Shown here piece after piece: positions 1-8,129 of a DNA stretch of 64,000 nucleotides. Every line of letters begins with the position of its first letter. Positions within the stretch are counted from its first letter, which is position 1. Below the pieces are notes generated by a model. It worked only from the letters and a program-made list of their open reading frames with translations. It searched no databases and was not told the DNA's origin. The position numbers and the translations under genes are program-made. The stretch is from an uncultured Oscillospiraceae bacterium (GTDB lineage Bacteria > Bacillota > Clostridia > Oscillospirales > Ruminococcaceae), in contig CASGAN010000001.1 in the NCBI GenBank assembly GCA_949299455.1, positions 124,001 through 188,000 of the forward strand, read 5' to 3'.

Positions 1-116
1 GCCGCATGGAACGTAACCGCGACAATATCATGGCGCTGTATCAGACCGGCTATTTAGACGGCCTTGCGAATATTGCGAAGGTGAAAGCGTTTTTATCATC
101 GAAAGAATCGGCGTAA
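1..116 (+). CDS. C-terminal end of an unidentified protein (5'-truncated)
   Basis: An open frame runs from the window edge to TAA at 114-116. The visible tail is about 37 residues, helical in character, ending KAFLSSKESA. No family can be named from this fragment. A hairpin terminator follows at 171-201, so the gene probably ends its transcript there. Confidence 0.5.
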   Translation, partial: RMERNRDNIMALYQTGYLDGLANIAKVKAFLSSKESA

Positions 117-170
117 AACGGCTTTTTTCGAAAAAACAACCGCTGGTTTCAAAAAAATCAACCAACAAGA

Positions 171-201
171 GAGCGATCCCACTGCGGGTCGCTTTTCTTT
201 T
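171..201 (+). terminator. Intrinsic terminator
   Basis: The arms GCGATCCC (173-180) and GGGTCGC (186-192) pair with one bulged base and are followed by a T-rich run at 193-201. It separates the truncated first gene from the XRE regulator. Confidence 0.7.
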
Positions 202-253
202 TGCCGTGCATTGCCTATAATAAGAGCAGACAAACACAGAAAGGAACATTTTT

Positions 254-748
254 ATGAGCCATTCGATCGGACAAAAAATCAACGAACTGCGCAAACGATA
301 CAAAATGACACAGGACGAGCTGGCACAGCAGATGGGCGTTTCGTCTCAGGCGGTCAGCAAGTGGGAAACGGATGCAAGCATCCCCGATTTGCCGACGCTG
401 ATTGCACTGGCAGATTTTTTTCATGTTTCCCTCGACGAATTGGTGCGCGCAAAAAGTGAGGCGGTGTCGTTTTTGCCGGATGAAGCACGCAAACCGCTCG
501 AGCAGATGATTCTGCGCATTCGCGTACTCTCAAGCGATGGCGACCGAATCAACATCAATCTGCCGCTTGGCTTTGTACGGATTGCATCGAAGCTCAATTT
601 CGAGAATTTCAAATTCAACGGCAGTGACGCACTGAAAGCGATCGATATTGACGCGGTGATTTCGCTGATTGAAAGCGGCGTTGTCGGAAAAATCGTGGAA
701 GTTGAAAGCGGTGACGGTGACACCGTCGAAATTTTTGTGGAATCATGA
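254..748 (+). CDS. XRE-family transcriptional regulator
   Basis: This 164-residue protein is probably a DNA-binding regulator. Residues 5-60 form a typical Cro/C1-type helix-turn-helix, with MTQDELAQQMGVSSQAVSKW as the recognition segment. Residues 110-164 form a small C-terminal domain rich in hydrophobic and acidic residues, ending with GDTVEIFVES, seen in Firmicute membrane-stress type regulators; its role is unknown. A Shine-Dalgarno AAAGGA precedes the ATG, and a TATAAT at 216-221 is the likely -10. The stop overlaps the next ATG (ATGA), so the two genes are translationally coupled. Confidence 0.85.
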   Translation: MSHSIGQKINELRKRYKMTQDELAQQMGVSSQAVSKWETDASIPDLPTLIALADFFHVSLDELVRAKSEAVSFLPDEARKPLEQMILRIRVLSSDGDRININLPLGFVRIASKLNFENFKFNGSDALKAIDIDAVISLIESGVVGKIVEVESGDGDTVEIFVES

Positions 749-987
749 GAATTAAAATCAAAACAGACGACGTTTCGCTGCCGTTTCTGCCGATTCCGAA
801 TCACTTGATCGGAAACCGGCTCACGCTGCGGATTCTTGCGAAGATTTTTCCCGATATCATCCCCGCTTCCAAAGAAGATCGGCGGGAGATTCTCAGGATG
901 TATAGAAAGCTGCGCAAATCATTTCGCGGCATGACGCTTGTGGAGATACACACCGCGCAGGGCGAAACGGTGAAAATCACATTTTAA
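745..987 (+). CDS. Small protein resembling the C-terminal domain of the preceding regulator
   Basis: This is an 80-residue protein with no helix-turn-helix. Its last residues (LVEIHTAQGETVKITF) match the pattern at the end of the upstream regulator (VEVESGDGDTVEIFVE), so it may be a free-standing copy of that C-terminal domain and could interact with it. It overlaps the regulator by 4 bp and is followed directly by a strong terminator, giving a two-gene operon. The function is unknown. The similarity is seen directly; the interaction is inference. Confidence 0.7.
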   Translation: MRIKIKTDDVSLPFLPIPNHLIGNRLTLRILAKIFPDIIPASKEDRREILRMYRKLRKSFRGMTLVEIHTAQGETVKITF

Positions 988-992
988 AAAAA

Positions 993-1027
993 AGCTGTGC
1001 ATCCAGGCAGGATGCACAGCTTTTTTT
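993..1027 (+). terminator. Intrinsic terminator
   Basis: A perfect 12-bp stem (993-1004 with 1010-1021), a 5-nt loop and a T-run end the XRE operon. Confidence 0.92.
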
Positions 1028-1099
1028 GATCGCTTTGATGCAAAAACGGAACGTGTTTTTCATGTTTCACATAGAATACGCCGCAAGGAGTGTGAGATC

Positions 1100-2194
1100 A
1101 TGAAAGCAAAAACCGTTGATTTTTTCTTGTGTGCAACAATGGCGAACGACTTTTTTTCGCTGTGCGCGCCATTTGACGAACCAAAATCCGGTGTTCGCCG
1201 GTATCTCATCAAAGGCAGTGCAGGAAACGGAAAATCAACCGCAATGAAACAGGCGGCCGAAGCCTGTGAGCCCTTTGACTCGCTGATTGAGCGGATTCAC
1301 TGCTCGTCCGATCCGGATTCGCTCGACGGCGTGATTTTTAAAGATGCTAAATGCAGTATTGTGGACGCAACGCCGCCGCATCCGGTTGAGCCGAAATTCC
1401 CGGGCAGTTTTCAGACGATCGTCAATTTCTTTGATGCGTTAAATGAAGAAATTTTAGCACCCAAACTGCCGGCACTCAAAACACTTTCCGAGGAAATCTC
1501 CCTGTGCCACCAAAAAGCCAGACGGCTGATGGCGGGTGCGGATGCACTGCTTTCGGATAACCGGCAGTTTATCGCCTCTATTTTAAAGCCGCAGAAAATT
1601 GACGCGCTCGCCGACCGGCTGGCACTGCGTGAACTTCCCGCCAAAAAAGGCGGTACTGGCGAAGTCCATCTGCGGCTGCTCAGTGCGGTAACGCTGGACG
1701 GAATTCATACATACACCGACACAGTCAAAACGATGTGCAGCCGAGTGATCTGCATTGACGATCCGTTCGGTGTGGCGGCAGACCGGCTGTTGCGGCGGCT
1801 TTTATTCCATGTCAAACAGCGCGGAATTGAGGCGTATGTCTGCTTCGATCCGACCGCGCCCGACAAGCTTGTTTCCCACCTGCTCATCCCGTCGCTGTCG
1901 CTCGGATTCGTGACACAGTCCGTCGATGTACGGTTTGATCCGGCGATGTGCACCCGCATGATCCGATATACGCGGTTCCTTGACCGCAGTGCGCTGCGCA
2001 GACGGCGCCAGACACTCACATTTCAAAAGAAAGCCGCCAATGTGCTGATTCATGCGGCATCGGCGCATCTGCGTCAGGCAAAAGCCATTCACGACACGCT
2101 CGAAGCCGAATATCATGAAGGCGTCGATTTCTTCGTCGTCAAACAAAAAACGGAAGCGCTCTGTGAAGCAGTCAAAGCACGATATTCCCGGTAA
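1100..2194 (+). CDS. PRK06851-like P-loop ATPase
   Basis: This 364-residue protein matches a Firmicute family built from two related P-loop halves. Half 1 has an intact Walker A, GSAGNGKST, near residues 39-47, followed by the family segment IHCSSDPDSLDGVIF and a DATPPHPVEP stretch. Half 2 starts near LLSAVTLDGIHTYTDT, but where the second P-loop should be the sequence reads ICIDDPFGVAADR, so that nucleotide site looks degenerate. The segment DKLVSHLLIPSLSLGFVTQ is also family-like. A ribosome site GCAAGGAG precedes the ATG. The biological role of this family is not known to me. It is a single gene between terminators. Confidence 0.75.
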   Translation: MKAKTVDFFLCATMANDFFSLCAPFDEPKSGVRRYLIKGSAGNGKSTAMKQAAEACEPFDSLIERIHCSSDPDSLDGVIFKDAKCSIVDATPPHPVEPKFPGSFQTIVNFFDALNEEILAPKLPALKTLSEEISLCHQKARRLMAGADALLSDNRQFIASILKPQKIDALADRLALRELPAKKGGTGEVHLRLLSAVTLDGIHTYTDTVKTMCSRVICIDDPFGVAADRLLRRLLFHVKQRGIEAYVCFDPTAPDKLVSHLLIPSLSLGFVTQSVDVRFDPAMCTRMIRYTRFLDRSALRRRRQTLTFQKKAANVLIHAASAHLRQAKAIHDTLEAEYHEGVDFFVVKQKTEALCEAVKARYSR

Positions 2195-2200
2195 AATCAC

Positions 2201-2236
2201 AAAAAAGGCAGACGCCAATGCGTCTGCCTTCTGCTT
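2201..2236. terminator. Bidirectional terminator
   Basis: A 10-bp stem AGGCAGACGC (2206-2215) / GCGTCTGCCT (2220-2229) has an A-run on the left and T residues on the right. It can end both the plus-strand ATPase gene and the convergent minus-strand RNase P RNA. Confidence 0.85.
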
Positions 2237-2245
2237 TTAAAGAAA

Positions 2246-2577
2246 AGAGCAAATCTATAAGCCGAGTTCTGTTGAATATGACAATCTATCTTGGCGCCAG
2301 GTCGCCCTGAAACGCTCATCGCCACCCGTCGGGACCGTCGGACCAACGAATCCATCCCAGTCGGTGTTGCATCGGATAGGGTTTACATGGCCGCATGCTC
2401 TCGCATACGCCGGTGAGCTCTTACCTCGCCTTTCCATCCTTACCGCAAAAGCGGCGGTTTCTTTCTGTTGCACTCGCCCTAGAGTCGCCTCCGGCTGCCG
2501 TTAGCAGCTATCCTGTCCTGTGATGCTCGGACTTTCCTCACGAAAGATTCCTTCCGCGCTGCCATACAATTTGCTCC
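2246..2577 (-). ncRNA. rnpB: RNase P RNA
   Basis: This is the catalytic RNA of RNase P, which removes 5' leaders from tRNA precursors. Read on the minus strand it has the conserved 5' segment GAGGAAAGTCCGAGC, the GGCGAGTGCAACAGAAAG segment, and the conserved 3' segment ACAGAACTCGGCTTATAG near 2255-2275. The ends are estimated: the 5' end from the promoter at 2585-2613, the 3' end from the T-rich stretch before the shared hairpin. The length of about 330 nt is slightly short for the class. No protein is read here. Confidence 0.93.
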
Positions 2578-2584
2578 GTTTGCT

Positions 2585-2613
2585 ATTATAAAGCAAAGTG
2601 TCTGTTTCGTCAA
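2585..2613 (-). promoter_or_regulatory. rnpB promoter
   Basis: On the minus strand, TTGACG (2608-2613) and TATAAT (2585-2590) lie 17 bp apart. The predicted start is near 2577. Confidence 0.8.
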
Positions 2614-2622
2614 GCGGCATCC

Positions 2623-3267
2623 TTATGCTGCTTTTCTCGAAAACATCGGCACACGGCCGACGATCACTGCGGCGATTGCAGTCAGAATCATCTCCGGAAT
2701 CATGTAGGTTGCGTTATAGACAAGCGAGTAAAACCATGCAAGCGATGCACCCGAGAAGTTATCGAGCACCCATCCGCCGAACGCTGCGATGGATTCCTGG
2801 GTGAAGAACCACTCTGCATAAGAACCGAAGAACAGCGCACCCGAGATGATGTGGCACAAAAACCGCAGTGCCAGTGCAATCACAGCACCCACACACATTG
2901 CAACGCTTGCCGAAGAAAAGCGATTGCGCACAACGCCTGCAAAGCCCAAGACCGTGAATGCGAAGATGTAATCGAACAGGCAGACGAGAATTGCCATCCA
3001 GAGCACCATCTGGCTGTCGCCCGGCATGAAGAATGCGGCAACGGTTTTAAAGCCGGTGAGCATTTGAATCAGGGCAAAAATGAAGCCGGAAAACAGACCC
3101 CATTTTGTGCCGTAGCGGTAAGCGATCATCACGATCGGCAGCATGGAAACAATCGTAATACTGCCGCCGAACGGAAGCTGGAACGGAATGTAGCCGGAAA
3201 TAATGGTCAATACGGTTGCAACCGCTAACAGCATTGCGGTTTCAACCAAACGTCTTGTGTTTGTCAT
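2623..3267 (-). CDS. thiT: ECF transporter substrate-binding subunit for thiamine
   Basis: This is an S component of an energy-coupling-factor vitamin importer, predicted to bind thiamine in the membrane and work with a shared EcfAAT module not in this window. The 214-residue protein is very hydrophobic with about six membrane segments and the ThiT/YuaJ-like stretch GGSITIVSMLPIVMIAYRYG. The start at 3267 is chosen because GGAGGGTG lies just upstream; the longer open frame runs into the leader RNA. The TPP riboswitch and terminator in the leader support thiamine as the substrate. It is transcribed alone, towards rnpB. Confidence 0.85.
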   Translation of the reverse strand: MTNTRRLVETAMLLAVATVLTIISGYIPFQLPFGGSITIVSMLPIVMIAYRYGTKWGLFSGFIFALIQMLTGFKTVAAFFMPGDSQMVLWMAILVCLFDYIFAFTVLGFAGVVRNRFSSASVAMCVGAVIALALRFLCHIISGALFFGSYAEWFFTQESIAAFGGWVLDNFSGASLAWFYSLVYNATYMIPEMILTAIAAVIVGRVPMFSRKAA

Positions 3268-3315
3268 GCAAAACACCCTCCAAAAAATAATTTTTCGGAT
3301 AACTTGTCGAAGCCG

Positions 3316-3347
3316 CAAAAAAGACGGTATCAAGACTTGATACCGTC
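3316..3347 (-). terminator. Riboswitch-controlled terminator upstream of thiT
   Basis: On the minus strand a perfect 12-bp stem GACGGTATCAAG / CTTGATACCGTC (3323-3347, 1-nt spacer) is followed by six T residues at 3317-3322. It sits between the TPP aptamer and thiT, so it is the likely transcription-attenuation switch. Confidence 0.88.
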
Positions 3348-3395
3348 GAAAAGATCGCGCAACCAATCGAACGCACACAAAGCACATCCGATAAC

Positions 3396-3488
3396 TGATC
3401 TCCCTCCGATGGCATTATCCATATCAGGTCAAAGGGACACGCACCCGGTGCGATCTCAGCCGTGCGGTTTGCACAGCGCCCCTGATCA
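3396..3488 (-). promoter_or_regulatory. TPP riboswitch (thi box) aptamer
   Basis: The minus strand has the conserved TPP aptamer parts in order: AGGGGCGC near the 5' end, GGCTGAGA, CCCTTTGACCTGAT, TGGATAATGCCA and CGGAGGGAG. The closing P1 helix is TGATC (3484-3488) with GATCA (3396-3400). High TPP should favour the downstream terminator and switch thiT off. Confidence 0.96.
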
Positions 3489-3495
3489 ATTTTTT

Positions 3496-3524
3496 ATTAT
3501 AGCGACAAAGTGTGACAATGTCAA
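3496..3524 (-). promoter_or_regulatory. thiT promoter
   Basis: TTGACA (3519-3524) and TATAAT (3496-3501) on the minus strand are 17 bp apart, a perfect consensus. The -35 overlaps the stop codon of the upstream gene. Confidence 0.85.
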
Positions 3525-4036
3525 ACAGTTTTTTCCGGATTTTTTTGCTCAATGCGGAAATACTCACCCTGTTTTACGAGTTTATGCGGTGTGTGTGCGT
3601 CGAGCACCTTTGAAAGTGCTCGAATCAATAATTTCTGCCGCTTTGGCATCATCCGGATGGTGTGCATCTCGTTGTTTTTCAAATTGATGAGACAGTCCGC
3701 ACGATCCATCACAAAGCTTGCAATCTCCTGATACGAAAAGCTCTGCACACATTTGCCGGTATACAAAAACCATACAAGCAGCACGCCGCCGACACCTCCT
3801 GCGATCGAAAGCGCAGTAAGAATCAAGAAATTACCGATAAAAATACCCAAGGCCATCATTGTCATCACGCCGATCCATGCGCACAAAATAAACAGCCAGG
3901 TCGGTTTTGTGTGAAGTTCCATTGCCGTGTCGGTGAGCAGCACGCTGCAAAATTTTCCGTAAAGGGAAATCCCGTTTACCCGTGCATATATTGTAGAGGA
4001 TGCGTCTTGTTTTTTCGGTTGTTTATTCTTTGCCAT
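3521..4036 (-). CDS. Hypothetical two-pass membrane protein
   Basis: This 171-residue protein has two adjacent hydrophobic segments (around residues 45-90, with MMALGIFIGNFLILTALSI between) flanked by polar cytoplasmic-looking parts. The layout resembles small bacterial PH-like membrane proteins, but I cannot assign a family. I chose the ATG at 4036 because AAGGAGTG lies upstream; a frame-extending ATG at 4087 has no ribosome site. It has its own promoter and no strong terminator before the thiT promoter. Confidence 0.6.
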   Translation of the reverse strand: MAKNKQPKKQDASSTIYARVNGISLYGKFCSVLLTDTAMELHTKPTWLFILCAWIGVMTMMALGIFIGNFLILTALSIAGGVGGVLLVWFLYTGKCVQSFSYQEIASFVMDRADCLINLKNNEMHTIRMMPKRQKLLIRALSKVLDAHTPHKLVKQGEYFRIEQKNPEKTV

Positions 4037-4143
4037 AAACACTTTGCACTCCTTATCATCAAAAGAAAATGATGCGTTCTTTTTCATATCAGGACGACAC
4101 GCCGGAATGATATTTCCCTTATGGTTCGACTGTCCCTGCAGTT

Positions 4144-4171
4144 ATTATATCATATCTGCGCATGATGTCAA
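4144..4171 (-). promoter_or_regulatory. Promoter of the two-pass membrane protein gene
   Basis: TTGACA (4166-4171) and TATAAT (4144-4149) on the minus strand have a 16-bp spacer. Confidence 0.7.
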
Positions 4172-4204
4172 CGAAACACAGACGGAATGAAACGAGGTGC
4201 TGTC

Positions 4205-4420
4205 ATGGACGATATCAAAAAATCAGAACAGCGCTGTCCGTGCACGCCTGAGGAACTCTTTTTGACTGCATCTTCCCTCTCGGCACTGCTTGCTTCCTCG
4301 CTGTCGAAAGAACAGCTGCAAACCGTTTTAAATCTGCTCACCCTCGTTTCCGCAAATCTCTCCGCCATCATCGAACAGCAGGAAATCTGCGCAGGCACCT
4401 TCGTGGAAACAGAGGAGTAG
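4205..4420 (+). CDS. Small helical protein, 71 residues
   Basis: It has a cysteine-containing N-terminus (QRCPCTPEE) and then two amphipathic helices (TASSLSALLASSLSKEQLQT and VLNLLTLVSANLSAIIEQQE). It resembles small Clostridia proteins of the DUF6774 type, but that link is from memory and weak. The start at 4205 follows GAGGTG by 6 nt. It lies just upstream of rnhA, which has its own promoter. Confidence 0.55.
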   Translation: MDDIKKSEQRCPCTPEELFLTASSLSALLASSLSKEQLQTVLNLLTLVSANLSAIIEQQEICAGTFVETEE

Positions 4421-4425
4421 CCGCG

Positions 4426-4454
4426 TTGCAATCGGGCGCATTCTGTGCTATGAT
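4426..4454 (+). promoter_or_regulatory. rnhA promoter
   Basis: TTGCAA (4426-4431) and TATGAT (4449-4454) have a 17-bp spacer. Confidence 0.65.
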
Positions 4455-4488
4455 AACACGATGAACACAAAAACAGGAGCGATCTTTC

Positions 4489-4929
4489 ATGAACGATCTC
4501 GTAACCATTTACACCGACGGCGCATGCAGCGGCAATCCCGGTCCGGGCGGCTGGGGTGTCATCCTCTCATATAAAGGCCACAAAAAAGAACTCTCCGGCG
4601 GCGAACGCCAGACAACGAACAACCGCATGGAATTAACGGCGGTGATTGAAGGCCTTTCGGCGCTCACCCGTCCGTGCCGTGTAAACGTCGTGACCGATTC
4701 AAAATACGTGGTCGACGCAATTACACTCGGCTGGGCGAGAAAATGGCGCGCACAAGGCTGGATGCGAAACAAAAAGGAAAAAGCGTTAAACCCCGATCTG
4801 TGGGAAGCACTGTTAAATCTGCTTGACCGCCATGAAGTCACCTTCACCTGGGTCAAGGGACATGCCGGTCATCCCGAAAACGAACGCTGTGACGAGCTTG
4901 CCGTTTCATTTTATCAAAATCTTCGCTGA
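4489..4929 (+). CDS. rnhA: Ribonuclease HI
   Basis: It cleaves the RNA strand of RNA-DNA hybrids during replication and repair. The 146-residue length is normal. The four metal-binding acids are all present: D10 in [12 protein letters not shown]48 in [10 protein letters not shown]70 in VTDSKYV and D135 near the C-terminus, with H125 in [18 protein letters not shown]. It is expected to be cytoplasmic and active. A ribosome site AGGAGC precedes the ATG. Confidence 0.96.
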   Translation: MNDLVTIYTDGACSGNPGPGGWGVILSYKGHKKELSGGERQTTNNRMELTAVIEGLSALTRPCRVNVVTDSKYVVDAITLGWARKWRAQGWMRNKKEKALNPDLWEALLNLLDRHEVTFTWVKGHAGHPENERCDELAVSFYQNLR

Positions 4930-4966
4930 AATCCGATTTTTCATAAAAAATCAGCAATTCGCACTG

Positions 4967-4995
4967 TTGATTTTTCTACTAAATCGGTATATAAT
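4967..4995 (+). promoter_or_regulatory. Promoter of the nifS-nifU-mnmA operon
   Basis: TTGATT (4967-4972) and TATAAT (4990-4995) have a 17-bp spacer. The 5' leader of about 110 nt holds no recognised riboswitch. Confidence 0.75.
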
Positions 4996-5114
4996 AAACT
5001 TGTTCCATATTATTGCGTGAAACAATGCGTGAAAAACCGCAATCTGCAAAGGAGCGGCTGCACTTTGCAAAATCGGTTGATTTCTGCGCATAAAGCACAA
5101 AGGGAGGCTTTCTT

Positions 5115-6281
5115 TTGGGACGTTTTGTTTATGCGGATAATGCGGCAACCACAAATGTCAGCAAATCCGTTTTTGATTCCATGGTTCCATATCTGACAAC
5201 ACATTATGGCAACCCGTCAAGCATCTATTCCGTTGGCCGCGATGCCAAAAAGGCAATCGAAGTGGCAAGACAAAAGGTCGCAGCGGCAATCGGTGCACAA
5301 CCAACCGAAATTTATTTTACCGGCTGCGGCACAGAGAGCGACAACTGGGCGATCAAAAGCACAGCCGAATTATTAAAACAAAAAGGCAAAAACCAGATCA
5401 TCACCACAAACTTTGAACATCACGCCGTGCTCCACACTTGCGAGCACTTAAAAAAACACGGCTTTGAGATCATCTATCTGCCGGTCGACAGCGAAGGCTA
5501 TGTCTCCGCAGAGCAGGTCAAAAACGCCATCACCGACAAAACGGCGCTCGTGACGATCATGTATGCAAACAACGAAATCGGCACCATTCAGCCGATTCGT
5601 GAAATCGGCGCTGTCTGCCGCGAAGCAGGTGTGCTGTTCCACACCGACGCAGTTCAGGCAGTCGGCCATGTGGACATCGACGTCGCTGCTGACAACATCG
5701 ACATGCTGTCGCTGTCCGGTCATAAAATCCACGCACCGAAAGGTGTCGGCGCACTGTATGTGCGCAAAGGCGTACGCCTTGTAAACTTCATCGACGGCGG
5801 CGCACAGGAGCGTAACCGCCGCGGCGGCACCGAAAACGTCGCATCGATCGTCGGACTCGGCACTGCAATCGAGGAAGCAACGAAAGATATCGAAGCACGC
5901 ATGGCGAAAATCCGCGAAAAACGTGACCGCATCATCGACACGATTCTTGCAACTGTTCCGAAATGCCGCTTAAACGGCGGACGGGACAAGCGTCTTGCAG
6001 GCAATGTGAACATCTCGTTTGAAGCAGTCGAGGGCGAAGCGCTCCTGCTGCGGCTTGACATGATGGGCATCTGCGGCTCGTCGGGTTCTGCGTGCACCTC
6101 GGGTTCGCTCGATCCGTCGCACGTCTTGATGGCAATCGGACTGCCGCACGAGATCGCACACGGTTCGCTGCGTCTTTCCATCAACGAAGACACCACCGAC
6201 GAAGACGTCGATTACATCTTGGAATGCGTTCCGAAGGTCATCACCACCCTGCGTGCGATGAGCCCGATCTGGAACGGCTAA
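5115..6281 (+). CDS. nifS: Cysteine desulfurase (NifS/IscS family)
   Basis: This PLP enzyme takes sulfur from cysteine and passes it as a persulfide to scaffold and tRNA-thiolation partners. The 388-residue protein has the PLP lysine K204 in [10 protein letters not shown], the cofactor-stacking H103 region, D178 in HTDAVQA, and the persulfide cysteine C327 in GSACTSGS. The start codon is TTG at 5115, supported by AGGGAGG seven bases upstream and the absence of a nearby ATG. It is followed after 25 bp by the scaffold gene and then mnmA, so it probably serves both Fe-S assembly and tRNA thiolation. Confidence 0.93.
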   Translation: MGRFVYADNAATTNVSKSVFDSMVPYLTTHYGNPSSIYSVGRDAKKAIEVARQKVAAAIGAQPTEIYFTGCGTESDNWAIKSTAELLKQKGKNQIITTNFEHHAVLHTCEHLKKHGFEIIYLPVDSEGYVSAEQVKNAITDKTALVTIMYANNEIGTIQPIREIGAVCREAGVLFHTDAVQAVGHVDIDVAADNIDMLSLSGHKIHAPKGVGALYVRKGVRLVNFIDGGAQERNRRGGTENVASIVGLGTAIEEATKDIEARMAKIREKRDRIIDTILATVPKCRLNGGRDKRLAGNVNISFEAVEGEALLLRLDMMGICGSSGSACTSGSLDPSHVLMAIGLPHEIAHGSLRLSINEDTTDEDVDYILECVPKVITTLRAMSPIWNG

Positions 6282-6306
6282 ACAATACGAAAGGAAGTTC
6301 ATACTC

Positions 6307-6744
6307 ATGTTATACAGTGATAAAGTCATGGATCATTTTGCAAATCCGCGCAATGTCGGCGAGATTCCGGATGCGGACGGTGTCGGCGAAGTCGGCAACG
6401 CAAAATGCGGCGACATCATGAAAATGTTCTTAAAAATTGAAGACGGTATCATTAAAGACGTCAAATTCAAAACATTCGGATGCGGTGCGGCAATCGCTAC
6501 AAGCTCCATTGCAACCGAAATGATCAAAGGCAAACCGATCGAAGAAGCACTCAAACTCACAAACAAAGCTGTCATCGAGGCGCTCGACGGACTGCCGCCG
6601 GCAAAAATCCACTGCTCGGTACTGGCAGAACAGGCGATCAAAGCAGCGTTTGCCGATTACTACACCAAAAAAGGCATTGACCCGACTCCGTTTGTCGGCA
6701 TAGTAGCCTGCGACGGTGACTGCCATGCCTGCGGCGCGCACTAA
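6307..6744 (+). CDS. nifU: Fe-S cluster scaffold protein (NifU/IscU N-terminal type)
   Basis: This is the scaffold on which nascent Fe-S clusters form. It has 145 residues with the three scaffold cysteines C34 (KCGD), C59 (FGCGAAIA) and C103 (IHCSVLAE) and the ligand D36. It differs from plain IscU in having a short cysteine-rich tail, ACDGDCHACGAH, with three more cysteines whose role is unclear. It is co-transcribed with nifS, and its 3' end overlaps the start of mnmA. Confidence 0.93.
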   Translation: MLYSDKVMDHFANPRNVGEIPDADGVGEVGNAKCGDIMKMFLKIEDGIIKDVKFKTFGCGAAIATSSIATEMIKGKPIEEALKLTNKAVIEALDGLPPAKIHCSVLAEQAIKAAFADYYTKKGIDPTPFVGIVACDGDCHACGAH

Positions 6745-7768
6745 GGTTTTAGTCGCGCTTTCGGGCGGTGTGGATTCTTCGGTCTGCGCCTATCTCTTAA
6801 AAGAACAGGGATACGACGTGACGGCCGTTGTGATGAAGATGTCGCCGCTCCACGACGACACGGTCGAGGCGGCGAAGCAGGCGGCGTCGGAGCTTAAAAT
6901 CCCGCTGACTGTGCTTGACCTGCAAGAACAATTCCGCGCGAATGTCATCGACTATTTCGTCCGCTCTTACCGGCTTGGCATCACGCCGAATCCGTGCGTT
7001 GTATGCAACCCGACCGTCAAATTCAAAGCGCTCATCGACGAAGCAGACCGCCAGGGATGTGCGTTTGCGGCAACCGGCCATTACGCGCAGATCATCGAGG
7101 AAGACGGTGTGTTCCACATTCTCCGCGGTGAATCGAAACAGCGCGACCAGTCGTATATGCTCTACCGGCTCACACAGCGCGAGCTTTCGCGGCTGATGTT
7201 CCCGCTCTCTCACCTGCAAAAGGATGTTGTGCGGGCGATTGCACACGAAGCAAAGCTGTCTGCGTTCAATAAACCCGACAGTCAGGAAAACTGCTTCATT
7301 GCCGGGAAAGACTATGCATCGTTCATCGAACAGGAGAGCGGCAAGCTCCCTGCCGGCGAACTGATTGCGCCTGACGGCTCAGTGTGCGGCATGCACAACG
7401 GTATTCTGCACTACACGGTCGGTCAGCGCAAGCACTTGGGAGTGGCGCTCGGACGGGCAGTGTTTGTCCGTGAAATCGACCCGGTCACAAACCGAATCTA
7501 TTTAGCAGACGCCGAAAACGATTCCTACACCGAGGCGATCGTGGAGGGTCAGACGGCAACGGCTGGCGCATTCCCAGCGTTTCCGTTTACCGCACTGGCA
7601 AAAATCCGTTCGGCGGCAACCCCTGTTCCGGTTACGGTGAATGGGCACGGCAGCACACTCCATGTGACATTTGACACCCCGCAGCGTGCCGTTGCAAAGG
7701 GTCAGTCGCTCGTATTATACGACGGCGACCGGTTGTTAGGCGGCGGATTTATCGCATCGGCAACATAA
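6725..7768 (+). CDS. mnmA: tRNA 2-thiouridylase MnmA
   Basis: It activates U34 of tRNA(Lys/Glu/Gln) with ATP and inserts sulfur. The 347-residue protein has the PP-loop SGGVDSS at 13-19, the two catalytic cysteines C94 (CVVCNPTVKF) and C190 (DSQENCFIAG), and the TVGQRKHLGVALG segment. The ATG at 6725 lies inside the end of nifU; a GTG at 6716 is an alternative start. The overlap with nifU downstream of nifS means the desulfurase and its tRNA-thiolating client are made together. A terminator follows. Confidence 0.94.
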   Translation: MPAARTKVLVALSGGVDSSVCAYLLKEQGYDVTAVVMKMSPLHDDTVEAAKQAASELKIPLTVLDLQEQFRANVIDYFVRSYRLGITPNPCVVCNPTVKFKALIDEADRQGCAFAATGHYAQIIEEDGVFHILRGESKQRDQSYMLYRLTQRELSRLMFPLSHLQKDVVRAIAHEAKLSAFNKPDSQENCFIAGKDYASFIEQESGKLPAGELIAPDGSVCGMHNGILHYTVGQRKHLGVALGRAVFVREIDPVTNRIYLADAENDSYTEAIVEGQTATAGAFPAFPFTALAKIRSAATPVPVTVNGHGSTLHVTFDTPQRAVAKGQSLVLYDGDRLLGGGFIASAT

Positions 7769-7779
7769 AAAAGACAAAA

Positions 7780-7802
7780 AAGGCGCGGACTCGCGCCTTT
7801 TT
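7780..7802 (+). terminator. Intrinsic terminator
   Basis: AAGGCGCG / CGCGCCTT with a 4-nt loop and a T-run ends the nifS-nifU-mnmA operon. Confidence 0.85.
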
Positions 7803-7832
7803 GTGTTCCATACAGAAACGGAGGAAAGTTTG

Positions 7833-8129
7833 ATGAAGCTGTTTTTGGACGATATCCGAAACGAGCCGAGCGGCTATGTGCTTGTACGCTCGTTTGAGGA
7901 CTGCATTTTTGAACTCGGCACAAAGGACTACGACACCGTGTCGCTCGATTATTCGCTCGGCGAACGGTTCACCGGGCTCGACGTGCTCAAATGGATGGTA
8001 CGCAACAACAAATTCCCGAAATCGCTGAACATTCACTCCACCCACAGCTATGGCCGGTCGGAGATGGCATATTATATCCACACGCATTTCCCGAAAGGCT
8101 ATCTGTTTACGATGGGGGCGGCAAAATGA
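7833..8129 (+). CDS. Cyclic-phosphate-processing receiver-like protein
   Basis: This 98-residue single-domain protein has receiver-like features: acidic LFLDDIRNEP at the N-terminus, VRSFEDC, and SLDYSLGERFTGLDVLKWM, where the phospho-acceptor aspartate would lie. The pattern matches the small cREC_REC family from memory. No kinase partner is nearby. The ATG at 7833 follows GAGGAAAG. The stop overlaps the ATG of the SDR gene (ATGA), making a three-gene coupled operon with the SDR and HAD genes. Confidence 0.65.
   Translation: MKLFLDDIRNEPSGYVLVRSFEDCIFELGTKDYDTVSLDYSLGERFTGLDVLKWMVRNNKFPKSLNIHSTHSYGRSEMAYYIHTHFPKGYLFTMGAAK

Noticed and set aside
2255..2473. A 72-codon minus-strand frame
   Set aside because: It lies inside the RNase P RNA gene.
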